Positions 9,530-19,300 of a stretch of DNA of 64,000 bases are shown here, one piece after another. Positions within the stretch are counted from its first letter, which is position 1. Each line of letters starts with the position of its first letter. The DNA lies in NCBI RefSeq assembly GCF_004364165.1, contig NZ_SOAY01000010.1, forward strand, positions 1,577,098 to 1,641,097. Direction: 5' to 3'. The DNA is from Maribacter spongiicola (GTDB lineage: Bacteria > Bacteroidota > Bacteroidia > Flavobacteriales > Flavobacteriaceae). The translations under genes were made by a program, and so were the position numbers. Below the pieces are notes generated by a model. It saw only the letters and a list, made by a program, of their open reading frames with translations. It was not told where the DNA came from and did not search any database.

Positions 9530-11542
9530 TTATTTCTTTTCGATAAAATTCAGCAGTAAACTTTTAACATCGTTTACATTGCCTAATTCTAAACCCCCAT
9601 TAGTCGCGCCGGTTAGCCAATATAGTACCATACCTGCGTCTGAACAATCCCATTTTCCTTTTTGAAATTTGACGACATCATCGACTTCAGCTATTTTACC
9701 TTGAAGCCAAACCCATTGTATTCTTGGGTCTTCATGGTTTTTGGCCCAATCCCACTCAGATAAAGCGACTTTTAGGTGGGTATTTTGGTCAGGTATTCTA
9801 ATTTCTTCAATACCAAAATCTAATATGTCTTGCCAGCTAAAGAAATCGCCTGCGTCATCATTTGCCGGGTGGTGCGTAACTACTTTTACATATTTATGTT
9901 TAGATTTTTTTGATGCCTGTAAAGCGTATCCTATAATATCGGGTTCACCAGCCTCAACAATCCATAACGGATCATTTTGAGATGATGCGTTTATAGCTTC
10001 TCTTAAATCATAGACAGTTTGCTCTTGTTGCCATTTGGCATCGAAAAATTTGATATTATCAAAACTTCCCCATCTTCTTGCCGTTACATCACAAACAGTT
10101 TGCATCATGGCATGTCTTTCTTTTTCTGCTCGTTCTGAAATGCGATCAACACGTACTAAATCGCAACTATGAGAATAATGAACAAGTCTATTTTCAAATC
10201 CGGTTGCCTTTAAAAGTGCTAAAGAAACAGCTGTACCACCTAAATCATCTGGATCGGGTGAGTTACCATCTGCTACAATTGCAATACGCCCCATTGGTGG
10301 TTGAACTTTTGGAATTCTATCTACTGTAGAATTTTTGATGGTACCATCTGCCTTTTTTACTTTTTCACCTTTACCGACTGGGGCGAAAATAATACCAGAC
10401 CATCTAGCTCTGGCCCATTCTTTACCATCGCTACTTCCTATAGCTGATGTAACGGTAATTTCATCCCCTTTTTGTAAAGAAATATTTTTCCACAGTCCAT
10501 TAAAATCACTTCCTTCATCAAACATTTTATTAGTTAAAGAAGGGGAGAAGGATCCTAATTCTTTATCGTTTATTAATAGCGTAAATTTAGATTGGCCATC
10601 GTTTTCACCGACACCTACAAATACAATATCGTAAGAACCATCATTGAAATTGAAGGTTGTAGTAGTACTTGCTGCTTTGTTTTTATTCGGATTTATAGCT
10701 AACCATCGCCCGCCAGCATCTTTATAGTAACCTGTTTTCTCTATCGGAAAATCTGCTACTGGCAACGTCTTGTTTTCTATATCTGATAATGAAATTAGCT
10801 GATAATATGAAGGTTCTGGCCAGGTAATTACAACAGGTTGATCTTTGTTTTCTGGTTGGAAATCTTTATCTTTTGTAAGTATGAATTTATCAAATTCAAA
10901 ACCATCTTCACGCATGCTAAATTGAATATCATGAATACCGCTATTAGGTATATCTAGATAAATTTCATGAGGTACACCACAATGTTCTTCTTTTGTTCGT
11001 TGTTTACTTGCCCATGACCATTCGTTTTTACCATCGCACCATTGCATGCGCTGACCATGTTCTGGCCATTCTCCATTTAAGCCTATATGTATACCATTAT
11101 CTTCGCTACCCGTGCTGTATGCTCTAACCCAAACATAATAGCGACCTGGCTCGTTTATTTTTATTTTATACTTTAATATGGCAAGTTCGCCCGGTTTGTT
11201 CGAAAAATTTTCTCCCTCTATAAGTTCGTCTGAATGTGTGATTCTAGTATCTGGTAGAACTTCTATGTAGCTATTGTTACTTGCACCAATACTATGGTTT
11301 TCTATTTTTCTGATGTCACTTCGAGCAATTTCATTTTTAGTAATTCTGTGCCAATTACGAAGGTCGGTTTTAGTTTGGCTATAAAAATATTCGGCCTCAA
11401 CCGCAACGATACCTTCATGTTCTTCAAAAATGTTATTTTCATGTATTATGGGCTGTGTTTCTTGAATTATTTGTGCTTTTACAGTCTTACTAATACAGAA
11501 AACTATAAATAACATTAAAACATTTTTTCGAAATATCTTCAT
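9530..11542 (-). CDS. Secreted multidomain protein: beta-sandwich region plus nucleoside hydrolase-like domain
   Basis: First gene of the left-hand operon; 670 residues with a Sec signal (about 1-23, KTVKAQ). The first half looks like carbohydrate-binding beta-sandwich modules: AVEAEYFYSQ near 48, then RYYVWVRAYSTGSEDNGIHI and a DGFEFDKFILTKD end, similar to the GH115 C-terminal domain. A second sandwich region follows (about 270-400). From about residue 417 a Rossmann-like domain begins with IVADGNSPDPDDLGGTAVSL, which resembles the aspartate cluster that binds calcium in nucleoside hydrolases (also DUF1593-type proteins). WIVEAGEPDIIGYAL and VVTHHPANDDAGDF follow. I cannot name a characterised enzyme. 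A hydrolase acting on a sugar N- or O-glycoside is an inference from the fold resemblance. Confidence 0.72.
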   Translation of the reverse strand: MKIFRKNVLMLFIVFCISKTVKAQIIQETQPIIHENNIFEEHEGIVAVEAEYFYSQTKTDLRNWHRITKNEIARSDIRKIENHSIGASNNSYIEVLPDTRITHSDELIEGENFSNKPGELAILKYKIKINEPGRYYVWVRAYSTGSEDNGIHIGLNGEWPEHGQRMQWCDGKNEWSWASKQRTKEEHCGVPHEIYLDIPNSGIHDIQFSMREDGFEFDKFILTKDKDFQPENKDQPVVITWPEPSYYQLISLSDIENKTLPVADFPIEKTGYYKDAGGRWLAINPNKNKAASTTTTFNFNDGSYDIVFVGVGENDGQSKFTLLINDKELGSFSPSLTNKMFDEGSDFNGLWKNISLQKGDEITVTSAIGSSDGKEWARARWSGIIFAPVGKGEKVKKADGTIKNSTVDRIPKVQPPMGRIAIVADGNSPDPDDLGGTAVSLALLKATGFENRLVHYSHSCDLVRVDRISERAEKERHAMMQTVCDVTARRWGSFDNIKFFDAKWQQEQTVYDLREAINASSQNDPLWIVEAGEPDIIGYALQASKKSKHKYVKVVTHHPANDDAGDFFSWQDILDFGIEEIRIPDQNTHLKVALSEWDWAKNHEDPRIQWVWLQGKIAEVDDVVKFQKGKWDCSDAGMVLYWLTGATNGGLELGNVNDVKSLLLNFIEKK

Positions 11543-11564
11543 TTATGTATACTTAGAATTAAAA

Positions 11565-11609
11565 GCAATTTAAGATTTTGACATCTTTAAGGTATCCTGT
11601 AGTGTAAGG
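11565..11609 (-). promoter_or_regulatory. Shared locus promoter, site D (lyase/sulfatase operon)
   Basis: Read on the minus strand, the 17-bp element CCTTACACTACAGGATA (11609-11593) is followed after exactly 20 bases by TAAATTGC (11572-11565), an imperfect match to the -7 box TAnnTTTG. The element starts about 50 bases upstream of the 670-residue gene. It shares the core ACAGGATR and its spacing with five other sites in this window. It should drive the seven-gene operon running to the left edge. Confidence 0.65.
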
Positions 11610-11667
11610 CTTATAATTTTATTGAAGTTATTTTACGAATTATCTATTATTTCAATAAAGTGTTGGG

Positions 11668-11711
11668 CATGTAAGCACAGGATAGTTTAGAGAGAATTTG
11701 AGCTAACTTTA
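11668..11711 (+). promoter_or_regulatory. Shared locus promoter, site E (DUF1080/oxidoreductase operon)
   Basis: The element CATGTAAGCACAGGATA (11668-11684) is followed after 19 bases by TAACTTTA (11704-11711), one base off the -7 consensus. It faces the opposite way from site D, 58 bases away, so this short intergenic region looks like a divergent control region for both operons. Confidence 0.65.
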
Positions 11712-11735
11712 AACTTTTAATAAATAATATCTGAA

Positions 11736-13112
11736 ATGAACATTAGACTAAAAAAGAATTTTATTGGTATTTCCTATGCCCTAATTTATGCTGTATTATC
11801 TAGTTGTACAGCTGAAAATAAAAATCATTTAACACCAATTTTCAACGGTCAAGATCTAAAAGGTTGGCATGTTATTGGTGGTGAGGCTACTTATGATGTA
11901 AAAAATAGTGAAATAATCGGTACTACCGTTTCGAATACACCAAACACCTTTTTAGCTACAGACGCAACATTTACCGACTTTATACTTGAACTTGATTTTA
12001 AAACGGACTCGGTTTCTAATTCTGGTGTTCAAATTAGAAGTAACAGCTTACCATGGTACAGAGATGGTATAGTTCATGGGTATCAAGTAGAGATAGATCC
12101 TTCAAAAAGGGCTTGGAGCGGTGGTATTTATGATGAAAAAAGAAGAAAATGGTTAAATCCGTTAGAAGATAACAAACCTGCACAAACAGCTTACAGGCCA
12201 AACGATTGGAATCATTTCAGAATCGAAGCAATAGGTGATACGATAAGAACATGGATAAATGATGTGCCCGCAGCTTATTTAATAGATGACATGACTAAAG
12301 AAGGTTTTATTGCACTTCAAGTACATAGTATTGGTGCCAAAGGGAAACCGGGAGTAGAGATTAAATGGAGAAATATTGAACTTATAACCGAGAATTTGAA
12401 TGCCTATAGCAAAAAATCGCCATTAGAACCTATTGTCACTAAAAACAACCTAACTTTTCAAGAGCAAAAAGATGGGTGGCAAATGCTTTGGGACGGTAAA
12501 ACAACCAATGGCTGGAGAGGTGCCAAGTCAGATTCTTTTCCTGAAAAAGGTTGGGAAATTAAAAACGGTGAACTTAGTGTACTTGCTTCTGGCGGTGGTG
12601 AATCTACTGCCGGTGGTGATATCGTAACCGAGAATATGTATGCTAATTTTGAGATGAAAACTGATTTCAAAATTACCAAAGGTGCCAATAGCGGTATTAA
12701 ATACTACGTGGATACAGAGTTAAACAAAGGAGAGGGATCTTCAATTGGTCTTGAATTTCAAATTTTAGATGATGACGTACATCCAGATGCGAAGTTAGGT
12801 AGTCATGAGGGTAGCAGAACTGTAGCATCGTTGTATGATTTGATTAAAGCAGATACAACAAAACATATGAACCCGATTGAAGAATGGAATACTGCACATA
12901 TCGTTTCAAAAAATAATAAAGTAGAACATTGGCTTAATGGTGTTAAAGTACTGGAATATGATCGCGGTAGCGAAGATTTCTTAAAATTAGTCAGTGAAAG
13001 TAAGTATAAAGATTGGCCGAATTTTGGACTTCTAGAAAAAGGGAATATTCTTTTACAAGACCATGGTGATTTGGTTTCATTTAAAAATGTTAAAATTAAA
13101 ACTTATGAGTAA
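11736..13112 (+). CDS. Tandem double-DUF1080 lipoprotein (3-keto-glycoside cleaving candidate)
   Basis: Lipoprotein of 458 residues (lipobox LSSC, Cys24) with two DUF1080/PF06439 domains in a row. Domain 1 (about 33-215) opens PIFNGQDLKGWHVIGG and contains NSGVQIRSN and GYQVEIDPSKRAWSGGIYD. Domain 2 (about 246-457) opens GWQMLWDGKTTNGWRG and contains NSGIKYYVD, LEFQILDDDVHPDA and HWLNGVKVLEYDRGS. The domains are clearly related but diverged, so they may act on different ends or anomers. The gene overlaps the following oxidoreductase by 8 bases, which fits a pathway where an oxidised sugar is made and then cleaved. The start is preceded by promoter site E, giving a leader of roughly 18 nt. Confidence 0.88.
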   Translation: MNIRLKKNFIGISYALIYAVLSSCTAENKNHLTPIFNGQDLKGWHVIGGEATYDVKNSEIIGTTVSNTPNTFLATDATFTDFILELDFKTDSVSNSGVQIRSNSLPWYRDGIVHGYQVEIDPSKRAWSGGIYDEKRRKWLNPLEDNKPAQTAYRPNDWNHFRIEAIGDTIRTWINDVPAAYLIDDMTKEGFIALQVHSIGAKGKPGVEIKWRNIELITENLNAYSKKSPLEPIVTKNNLTFQEQKDGWQMLWDGKTTNGWRGAKSDSFPEKGWEIKNGELSVLASGGGESTAGGDIVTENMYANFEMKTDFKITKGANSGIKYYVDTELNKGEGSSIGLEFQILDDDVHPDAKLGSHEGSRTVASLYDLIKADTTKHMNPIEEWNTAHIVSKNNKVEHWLNGVKVLEYDRGSEDFLKLVSESKYKDWPNFGLLEKGNILLQDHGDLVSFKNVKIKTYE

Positions 13113-14457
13113 GAATAATAGTAGAAGAAGTTTTGTTAAAAAATCTACATTAGCAGGTTTGGGCTTGGCAAGTGCATCTTCAATGAGTATGAGTGCTAAA
13201 AGTTATAATAGCATTGTTGGTGCCAATGACCGTCTTCATGTTGCCGTTGCAGGCTTAGGTCGCAGATTAGGCGCGTTTTACGCACCGATCGCTCATAAAA
13301 AGAGTAATGTTAAGTTGGTATACTTATGTGATGCTATGCAATCGCAAATGACAAAAGCTGCCTCTAATTTTGAAAAGCATATTGATTATGCTCCAAAACT
13401 TGAACAAGATATTTTTAAGGTTTTAGATGATGACAAGGTTGATGTTCTTATAAATGCTATGCCAGACCATTGGCATACGCCTGGGGCAATTATGGCTATG
13501 AAAACTGGTAAACATGTGTATGTTGAAAAGCCTAGCAGTTGCACTATGGAAGAAAATGAACTTTTAGTGGAAGCTACAAAAAAATATGGAAAAATAGTGC
13601 AAATGGGTAATCAGCAACGTTCTTCTGCACACACGCAACAAGTAATTCAAAAAATACATGATGGTGCAATAGGGCAGGCTTATAAGGCTTTAGCATTTTA
13701 TAATAATGGTAGGGGCAAGGTGCCACACCAGAAACAGGCACCCGTTCCCAACGGTTTAAATTGGAACAATTGGCAGGGACCAGCAGTTCATAGGGAATAT
13801 ACCTCGGAAACTTGGAATTATAATTGGCATTGGTATGGGTGGAACTATGGTACAGCAGAAATGGGAAATAACGCAACCCATGAATTGGATGTGGCACGTT
13901 GGGCCTTAAATGTTGATTTACCACAAAGAGTAGAAGTAGATGCTTCCAAAAAGCACTTTATAGATGATGGATGGGAAATGTATGATACTATGATGGCTAA
14001 ATTTACATTTGAAGAGAATAAGCAGATCGAATGGGACGGAAAAAGTAGAAACGCATATAATACTTACGGTAGCGGTCGTGGTGTTATCATCTACGGAACC
14101 GAAGGTACCGTTTTTGTAAACCGCGGTCATTATAAATTGTTCGATAGAAAAGGAAAGCTCATAGAAGAAGTTTCAAGCGGTGGTCAAGAAGGTGGTGTTG
14201 CTCTTGGTGGAGGTGGCGATATGTCTACCATTCATGTTATGAACTTCTTTGAAGCTGTTAGAGGAAATGAATCTTTACAAGCACCTATTGATGATGCAAA
14301 CATATCAATGGCTATGGTTCATTATGCAAATGTGGCATCGCGTATCGACGAAGGTTTTGATATCGATAGTACAAATGGTACTATGTTTAATAGAGAAGCA
14401 ATGAAACTTTGGGGCAAGCCTTACGAAGAATCTTGGAAATCTAAGTTTATGATGTAA
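13105..14457 (+). CDS. Gfo/Idh/MocA family oxidoreductase with Tat-type signal
   Basis: NAD(P)-dependent sugar oxidoreductase family, 450 residues from the chosen ATG at 13105. I prefer this start over one 42 bases upstream because it begins directly with a twin-arginine signal, MSKNNSRRSFVKKS, and overlaps the previous stop by only 8 bases. The Rossmann segment VAVAGLGRRLGAFYAP (47-61) and the family signature EKP (141-143) are present, with NATHELDVARWAL in the catalytic domain. A Tat signal means it is exported folded with its cofactor, as in periplasmic members using tightly bound nucleotide. With DUF1080 as its direct partner, oxidation of a sugar at C3 is a reasonable inference; the substrate is unknown. 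Confidence 0.9.
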   Translation: MSKNNSRRSFVKKSTLAGLGLASASSMSMSAKSYNSIVGANDRLHVAVAGLGRRLGAFYAPIAHKKSNVKLVYLCDAMQSQMTKAASNFEKHIDYAPKLEQDIFKVLDDDKVDVLINAMPDHWHTPGAIMAMKTGKHVYVEKPSSCTMEENELLVEATKKYGKIVQMGNQQRSSAHTQQVIQKIHDGAIGQAYKALAFYNNGRGKVPHQKQAPVPNGLNWNNWQGPAVHREYTSETWNYNWHWYGWNYGTAEMGNNATHELDVARWALNVDLPQRVEVDASKKHFIDDGWEMYDTMMAKFTFEENKQIEWDGKSRNAYNTYGSGRGVIIYGTEGTVFVNRGHYKLFDRKGKLIEEVSSGGQEGGVALGGGGDMSTIHVMNFFEAVRGNESLQAPIDDANISMAMVHYANVASRIDEGFDIDSTNGTMFNREAMKLWGKPYEESWKSKFMM

Positions 14458-14465
14458 CGGAATAC

Positions 14466-14498
14466 AAAAATCCCCGAGTTTTTAACTCGGGGATTTTT
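14466..14498. terminator. Bidirectional intrinsic terminator
   Basis: Perfect 15-bp inverted repeat: arms 14466-14480 and 14484-14498, core TCCCCGAGTT, three-base loop, A-tract on one side and T-tract on the other. It lies between the convergent oxidoreductase and sulfatase genes and can end both transcripts. Confidence 0.9.
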
Positions 14499-14536
14499 TA
14501 TTCGATTAATTCCTTATTTATTAATTTGTTGTTTAG

Positions 14537-16018
14537 CTACTCTGCATCAGTAGTTACAATAGTGTTCACAAGAAAACTAGCACCCCATTTTTCACGAAGT
14601 ACTTTTGCCATTTCTTTTACGATATCTTGGTGGGTTGCTCTCTCAGCTAAATTATCCAGTTCCATGGGGTCGGTACTGTGGTCAAATAGCATTCTTGAAT
14701 AGGCGGTTCCTTTGTGGTCAGTCCATTCGGTATAGAAATAGTTCCCTTGTATTAAAGTAACCGCATCTTTATATTTAGATATCGCGTAATTCTTTTGCCG
14801 TTTTTCGGGTGTATTGTTAATGAGCGACACAAAACTTTCTCCTTCCAATTGGTTTTCTGGAACTTCTAAACCAGCTAGTTCTGCCAAACTTGGGTAGACA
14901 TCAATAAACTCTGTAATATTGGCAATATGGTTTCCTTTGGTTTTACCAGGTACTTTTATCACCAACGGACTATGTAAAGAGGTCTCAAACGTACAATGCT
15001 TGCACCATAGTTGGTGTTCGCCTAAATTCCACCCATGGTCGCCCCATAACACAACAATGGTATTCTTTGCTAAACCGCTAGTTTCAAGCTCTTGCAATAC
15101 CCTACCAATCTGTGCGTCAACAAAACTCACACAGGCATAATAGCCTTGAATAAGCTTTTTTGCCATGGCATCGGTTACCGGACCTTTCTTTGGCACTCCG
15201 TGATAACTACGAAGTTCTCCAAAACCATGAAATGCTTTGGAGGGTGTCGTTTTTGGTTGTTGATAGCTTTCGGGTAGGTGAATGTTTTCGATAGGATAGG
15301 TATCCCAATATTTCTGTGGTGCATTAAAGGGTAGGTGGGGTTTCATAAAACCCATAGCCAAGAAAAAGGGTTTACCAGATGCTTTAAGTTTTTTAAGGTC
15401 GGCGATACCCTTAGTAGCAATCTGACCGTCTAGATATTCACTTTCATTCGCTGTAGAACTTTCAAAAGGGTTTCCTCTTTGATTGGGTACTGCGATTAAG
15501 CTTTTATTCTCCTTGGTTAAATACTTAGTAGTTGTATTTTCAGGTCGCCATATTTCGTCCCAAGCTTTTTTTCTATCGTTTTTATGATGCAGCACTTTTC
15601 CGTTGGAAATGGTAGTATATCCATTGGCCTTAAACAGTTCCGGTAGGGTAACCGCTTCGGGAATTTCTTCGTCCACTTTTACGTCGTGGGTCAAAAATCT
15701 ATAACGTGTTGGGCGTGTTCCTGTTAGTATACTAGCCCTAGAGGCACCGCAGGTAGGAACGCTGCAATAAGCTCTGTCAAAGACCAAACTCTCCGCGGCC
15801 AATGCATCCAGATTTGGGGAACTGATATGTGCTGCACCATAAAAATTCAGCTCTGGTCGTAAATCATCTACTGCAATAAAAAGGATATTGGGTTTTTGTT
15901 TAACCTTTGTTTCTGTTTCTTGTTTTTGTACCGGTTTACAGGAATAACCGAGCAAAAAGCAAAGTAGTACATACCCGATTTTTGCATGTAAAGATGACGG
16001 GTTGTTTCGTAAATTCAT
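14537..16018 (-). CDS. Iduronate-2-sulfatase-like S1 sulfatase lipoprotein (CGASR motif)
   Basis: Sulfatase of 493 residues with lipobox GYSC (Cys27). [18 protein letters not shown] (about 44-61) supplies the first metal ligands. The formylglycine motif is C-G-A-S-R with Cys90, using alanine where most sulfatases have proline, an accepted variant. [14 protein letters not shown] and the Lys/His set [16 protein letters not shown] follow the iduronate-2-sulfatase pattern, which I associate with subfamily S1_7. It stands alone between a bidirectional terminator and the terminator of the next gene, and I found no copy of the shared 17-bp promoter element before it. Its regulation may therefore differ from the rest of the locus. 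Confidence 0.94.
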   Translation of the reverse strand: MNLRNNPSSLHAKIGYVLLCFLLGYSCKPVQKQETETKVKQKPNILFIAVDDLRPELNFYGAAHISSPNLDALAAESLVFDRAYCSVPTCGASRASILTGTRPTRYRFLTHDVKVDEEIPEAVTLPELFKANGYTTISNGKVLHHKNDRKKAWDEIWRPENTTTKYLTKENKSLIAVPNQRGNPFESSTANESEYLDGQIATKGIADLKKLKASGKPFFLAMGFMKPHLPFNAPQKYWDTYPIENIHLPESYQQPKTTPSKAFHGFGELRSYHGVPKKGPVTDAMAKKLIQGYYACVSFVDAQIGRVLQELETSGLAKNTIVVLWGDHGWNLGEHQLWCKHCTFETSLHSPLVIKVPGKTKGNHIANITEFIDVYPSLAELAGLEVPENQLEGESFVSLINNTPEKRQKNYAISKYKDAVTLIQGNYFYTEWTDHKGTAYSRMLFDHSTDPMELDNLAERATHQDIVKEMAKVLREKWGASFLVNTIVTTDAE

Positions 16019-16222
16019 ATAATCTAGTTTTTTGCATTAACTTGAGATTACCACGAGGGCAGACAATTGATTGTCAAAAAAAATTAAAATTAATTCACGT
16101 TTCAGTAGATCTACCTTCTTTTGAGCTAAGAAGATTAACATAGAACTCTCTTGTTGATTAAATGTCTTTGACCTTAAATGCGGAGTGAAATGAACTCATA
16201 AATTAAACTTTAGTAAACAAGC

Positions 16223-16262
16223 TAATAATGAGGTTTTTTAAACTTAAAAAACCTCATTATTA
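16223..16262 (-). terminator. Intrinsic terminator of the sulfatase-rhamnosidase gene
   Basis: Perfect 17-bp inverted repeat, arms 16223-16239 and 16246-16262, with six bases between. It contains a GAGG/CCTC core flanked by T/A tracts and lies about 50 bases after the stop of the 1176-residue gene on the minus strand. The remainder of 16019-16313 shows no gene. Confidence 0.82.
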
Positions 16263-16313
16263 AAAATTTAAAAAATGTAATTTTTAATGTCAATTATAGT
16301 TCATGTATTGTGT

Positions 16314-19300
16314 TTAAAAAGAATTAATTTTTAATTGAATGGTGTGCTTACCAGGTGAAAGTCGAATACTTTCAAATGCAGATGGCACCTTTTCGCCATT
16401 ATGAATAAAATCTTTTCCATCTAAGTTATTCAAGCTAAATTCGGCTACCATATTTGCCGGTATTTCTATTTCATAAGTTTGTAACCTAGGCCCGTTGTGT
16501 GTGTATGTACCCTTTATGGTACCACGTACAGTTGGTACTTCAATGGAGCTTGATTTCAATGTGCTCATTTGAGGTTTAATAGTGACAATGCCAAAACCAG
16601 GTGTTTTGGGTTTTATTCCCCATAACCCTCTAGGTATAACATTGGCAGGCACTGCACCCCAAGCATGGTTCCAATCCAAATTGTTTTTGTATTTATTATC
16701 CCAAGCTTCTAAAGTTATGGTAGAGCCAATTTTAATCATGTTGTACCAACTTCTATCACTAGTGTCTGTTAGTAAGTCTAAGGCATAATCTTGTTCACCG
16801 GCATTATAGAGACCATCCATTAAAAATTGTGATCCATAAACGCTACAGGCTAAACCTCTAGACTTAACATAATCAACAACAGTTTGGTAGTGCTCTTCTG
16901 GCACCAAACCAAATGCCAATGGCATCATGTTGGCATGTAGTGATGCATGATCTGAACCAATACCATCTATATAAATACCTCTTTCTTTATCGAACATTTG
17001 TTCGTTGACTGCTTTCTTGGCTTTTGCAGCTCTCAGTTCAAAGTCTAGAACTTCTTGAGTTTTTCCTAATATTTTGGCGAACTCGGCCATAATCTTCATA
17101 TTCTCAAAAAAGAATGAATTAATTACGGTACTGTATGGCATAAATTCAAAACCGTCAAGTTCACCAGCCGTTTTACTACCATTGAAATTCGCTGGAGGCC
17201 AATCAACAATATCCGTTAAGGGTTTTTTATATCCGTCAGGAAATCCCAATTTTCGCATGAATTCTTTATCAACTTTCGTTGAAGTTATTAGACCGTCTTC
17301 ATTAGAAAGTTCAAATAATGATTTATGCTTAAGTGCATCATAATATCTCTCAATTAACTCAGTGTTGCCGGTATACATATAATCCGCATGAATTAAAAGA
17401 GCTACATGTTGTTGCCATTCTGTTGGCCATGTTGGGTTTTTCATGAAATACTCTATAGTACGTCTTGCCATAGCGAATTCACGATCAGTGGTATAATGAC
17501 TTAGCTGATTCAGGTAAGCATCTGCTTCATAAGGTATTCTTTCTCTATCTCCATCCACATAAAGTCCGTTAAATGTGGTTGCTTTTATAGAATACTTACA
17601 TAAATCCCAAACTTGATTAAGTATGTCGTCATCACTCTCAAAACTACTTGCTTCTTCATCCCAATAAGTATGAAATGCTAATTGCTGAAAGTCTTCTTTA
17701 GAAACTGTTTCTTGAGTTCCTTCTACCTCGGCATATCTAAATGGAAGAAGTGGGGGGAACCCTTTAGGTAATGCTACAGCTTGGTTAGGTCTAGTATTTC
17801 TTTCATTTTTTTGTACTTCGATCTGATATTTTTTTTGTCCTGGTTTTACATCAACTTGAATCTCTTGATAGCGAATATTACTTTTCGCTGGAGGGGTTCT
17901 ATTGACATTGCCTTCTTCATCTACCATTTCACCAATTCTAAATGTCAAGGTGTGTGGTTCCTTCGCATTGTAGTTAAAATCGATAGTTGCAAAGGCTGCT
18001 TTACCAAAATCCACAAAGTAAGAATCACCTCTTTTTTCGAATACTACCGGATCTACCTTTGTTGTCACAAATTTGTTTTCGGTAGATATAATATAACTAT
18101 CACTTTGCCCTGTGGTAAATTTTTGCATTTCAGAATAATCTACCAATCGATTATCTTCATCCCAAATTCTTACTTTCCAATAATATGTTTTTCCTATTTC
18201 TAAGGGCTTACCACTATATTCTACATTAGTAGATAGATTAGAAGCTACTCGTTGGCTATCCCAAACATTGCCATTATTGGCATCGATAGTTAATTTATCC
18301 GTAGCTACTAAAATTTGATATGCTGATTGAAATTTTGATGCCGAAGGTACCGTCCAACCAAATTCTGGTTGTAGGTCAAAAATTTCAACCTCTGTTTCTG
18401 GTGCCCTAATCAATTCAACCGTTAAATCTGTAGGGGCAGCTCTATATTCGTTACTGTTCTTTTTTATAAGTTCATCTAGTTTAGCCCGTAATTTATTAGC
18501 TGTTTCGGCATATTTTTTCTTGCCGATTAAGTTGTTGATTTCTTGAGGGTCTTTTTTAAGATTGTATAGCTCTTCTATGGTTTTATCGTTTACATATCTA
18601 AAATATTTCCATTCTTCAGTTCGTACACCTTCACTTGGGGCAATACTCTCAAAATCCCAAATATGTTCTATTAAAATGGTATCTCTTTCTATAGATTTTT
18701 TTTCTTGATTTACAATTGGCATCAAGCTTTTTCCTTGCCAAGTGCTAGGTATTTTTGCACCTGCTAAATCTGCAATTGTAGAAGTTACATCTATGTTTAA
18801 AACCATATCATCAACATCTTGATGCTTATTTACCCTAGGGTCAAAAATTAATAGGGGTACACGAATAGAATTGTCATACATAAGCCATTTACCTGCAAGT
18901 TGGCGTTCTCCTAAAAAGTAGCCATTATCGCCCATAACTATAATGACCGTGTTGTCTTCAATACCCTTTTCTTTCAGTTTTTTTCTAATTTCCTTTATCT
19001 CTAAGTCAATACCAGAAATCATTCTATAATACCCTTTTAAGCTATGCTGGTATTTTTCTGGCGTATCATATCTCCATGTCCAGCGAAGTCTATTGAAACC
19101 TTGTCTTACTATTTCTGGTTGTGCATTAAAATATTTATCATCAGATAGTGCAGGTTCGGGTATGGTAATATCAGCCAATAAATTGTTTGTGCTATTCTGC
19201 CAAAAGTACTGGTCCTCGGCCGGGTCGTGTGCGTGAGGTGCGCTGAAGCTTAACGATAAGCAGAACGGTTCATTGCCCGATGCATTATTGTCTATGAAAT

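Noticed and set aside
16085..16130. Possible shared-type promoter before the 14.5-16.0 kb sulfatase
   Set aside because: A TAATTTTA -7-like box exists on the minus strand, but the sequence 20 bases upstream (ACCTTCTTTTGAG region) does not match the element.
17781..18203. 140-codon plus-strand frame inside the sulfatase-rhamnosidase gene
   Set aside because: Its Phe/Ile-rich content is the complement of Lys/Glu-rich coding sequence on the real strand.
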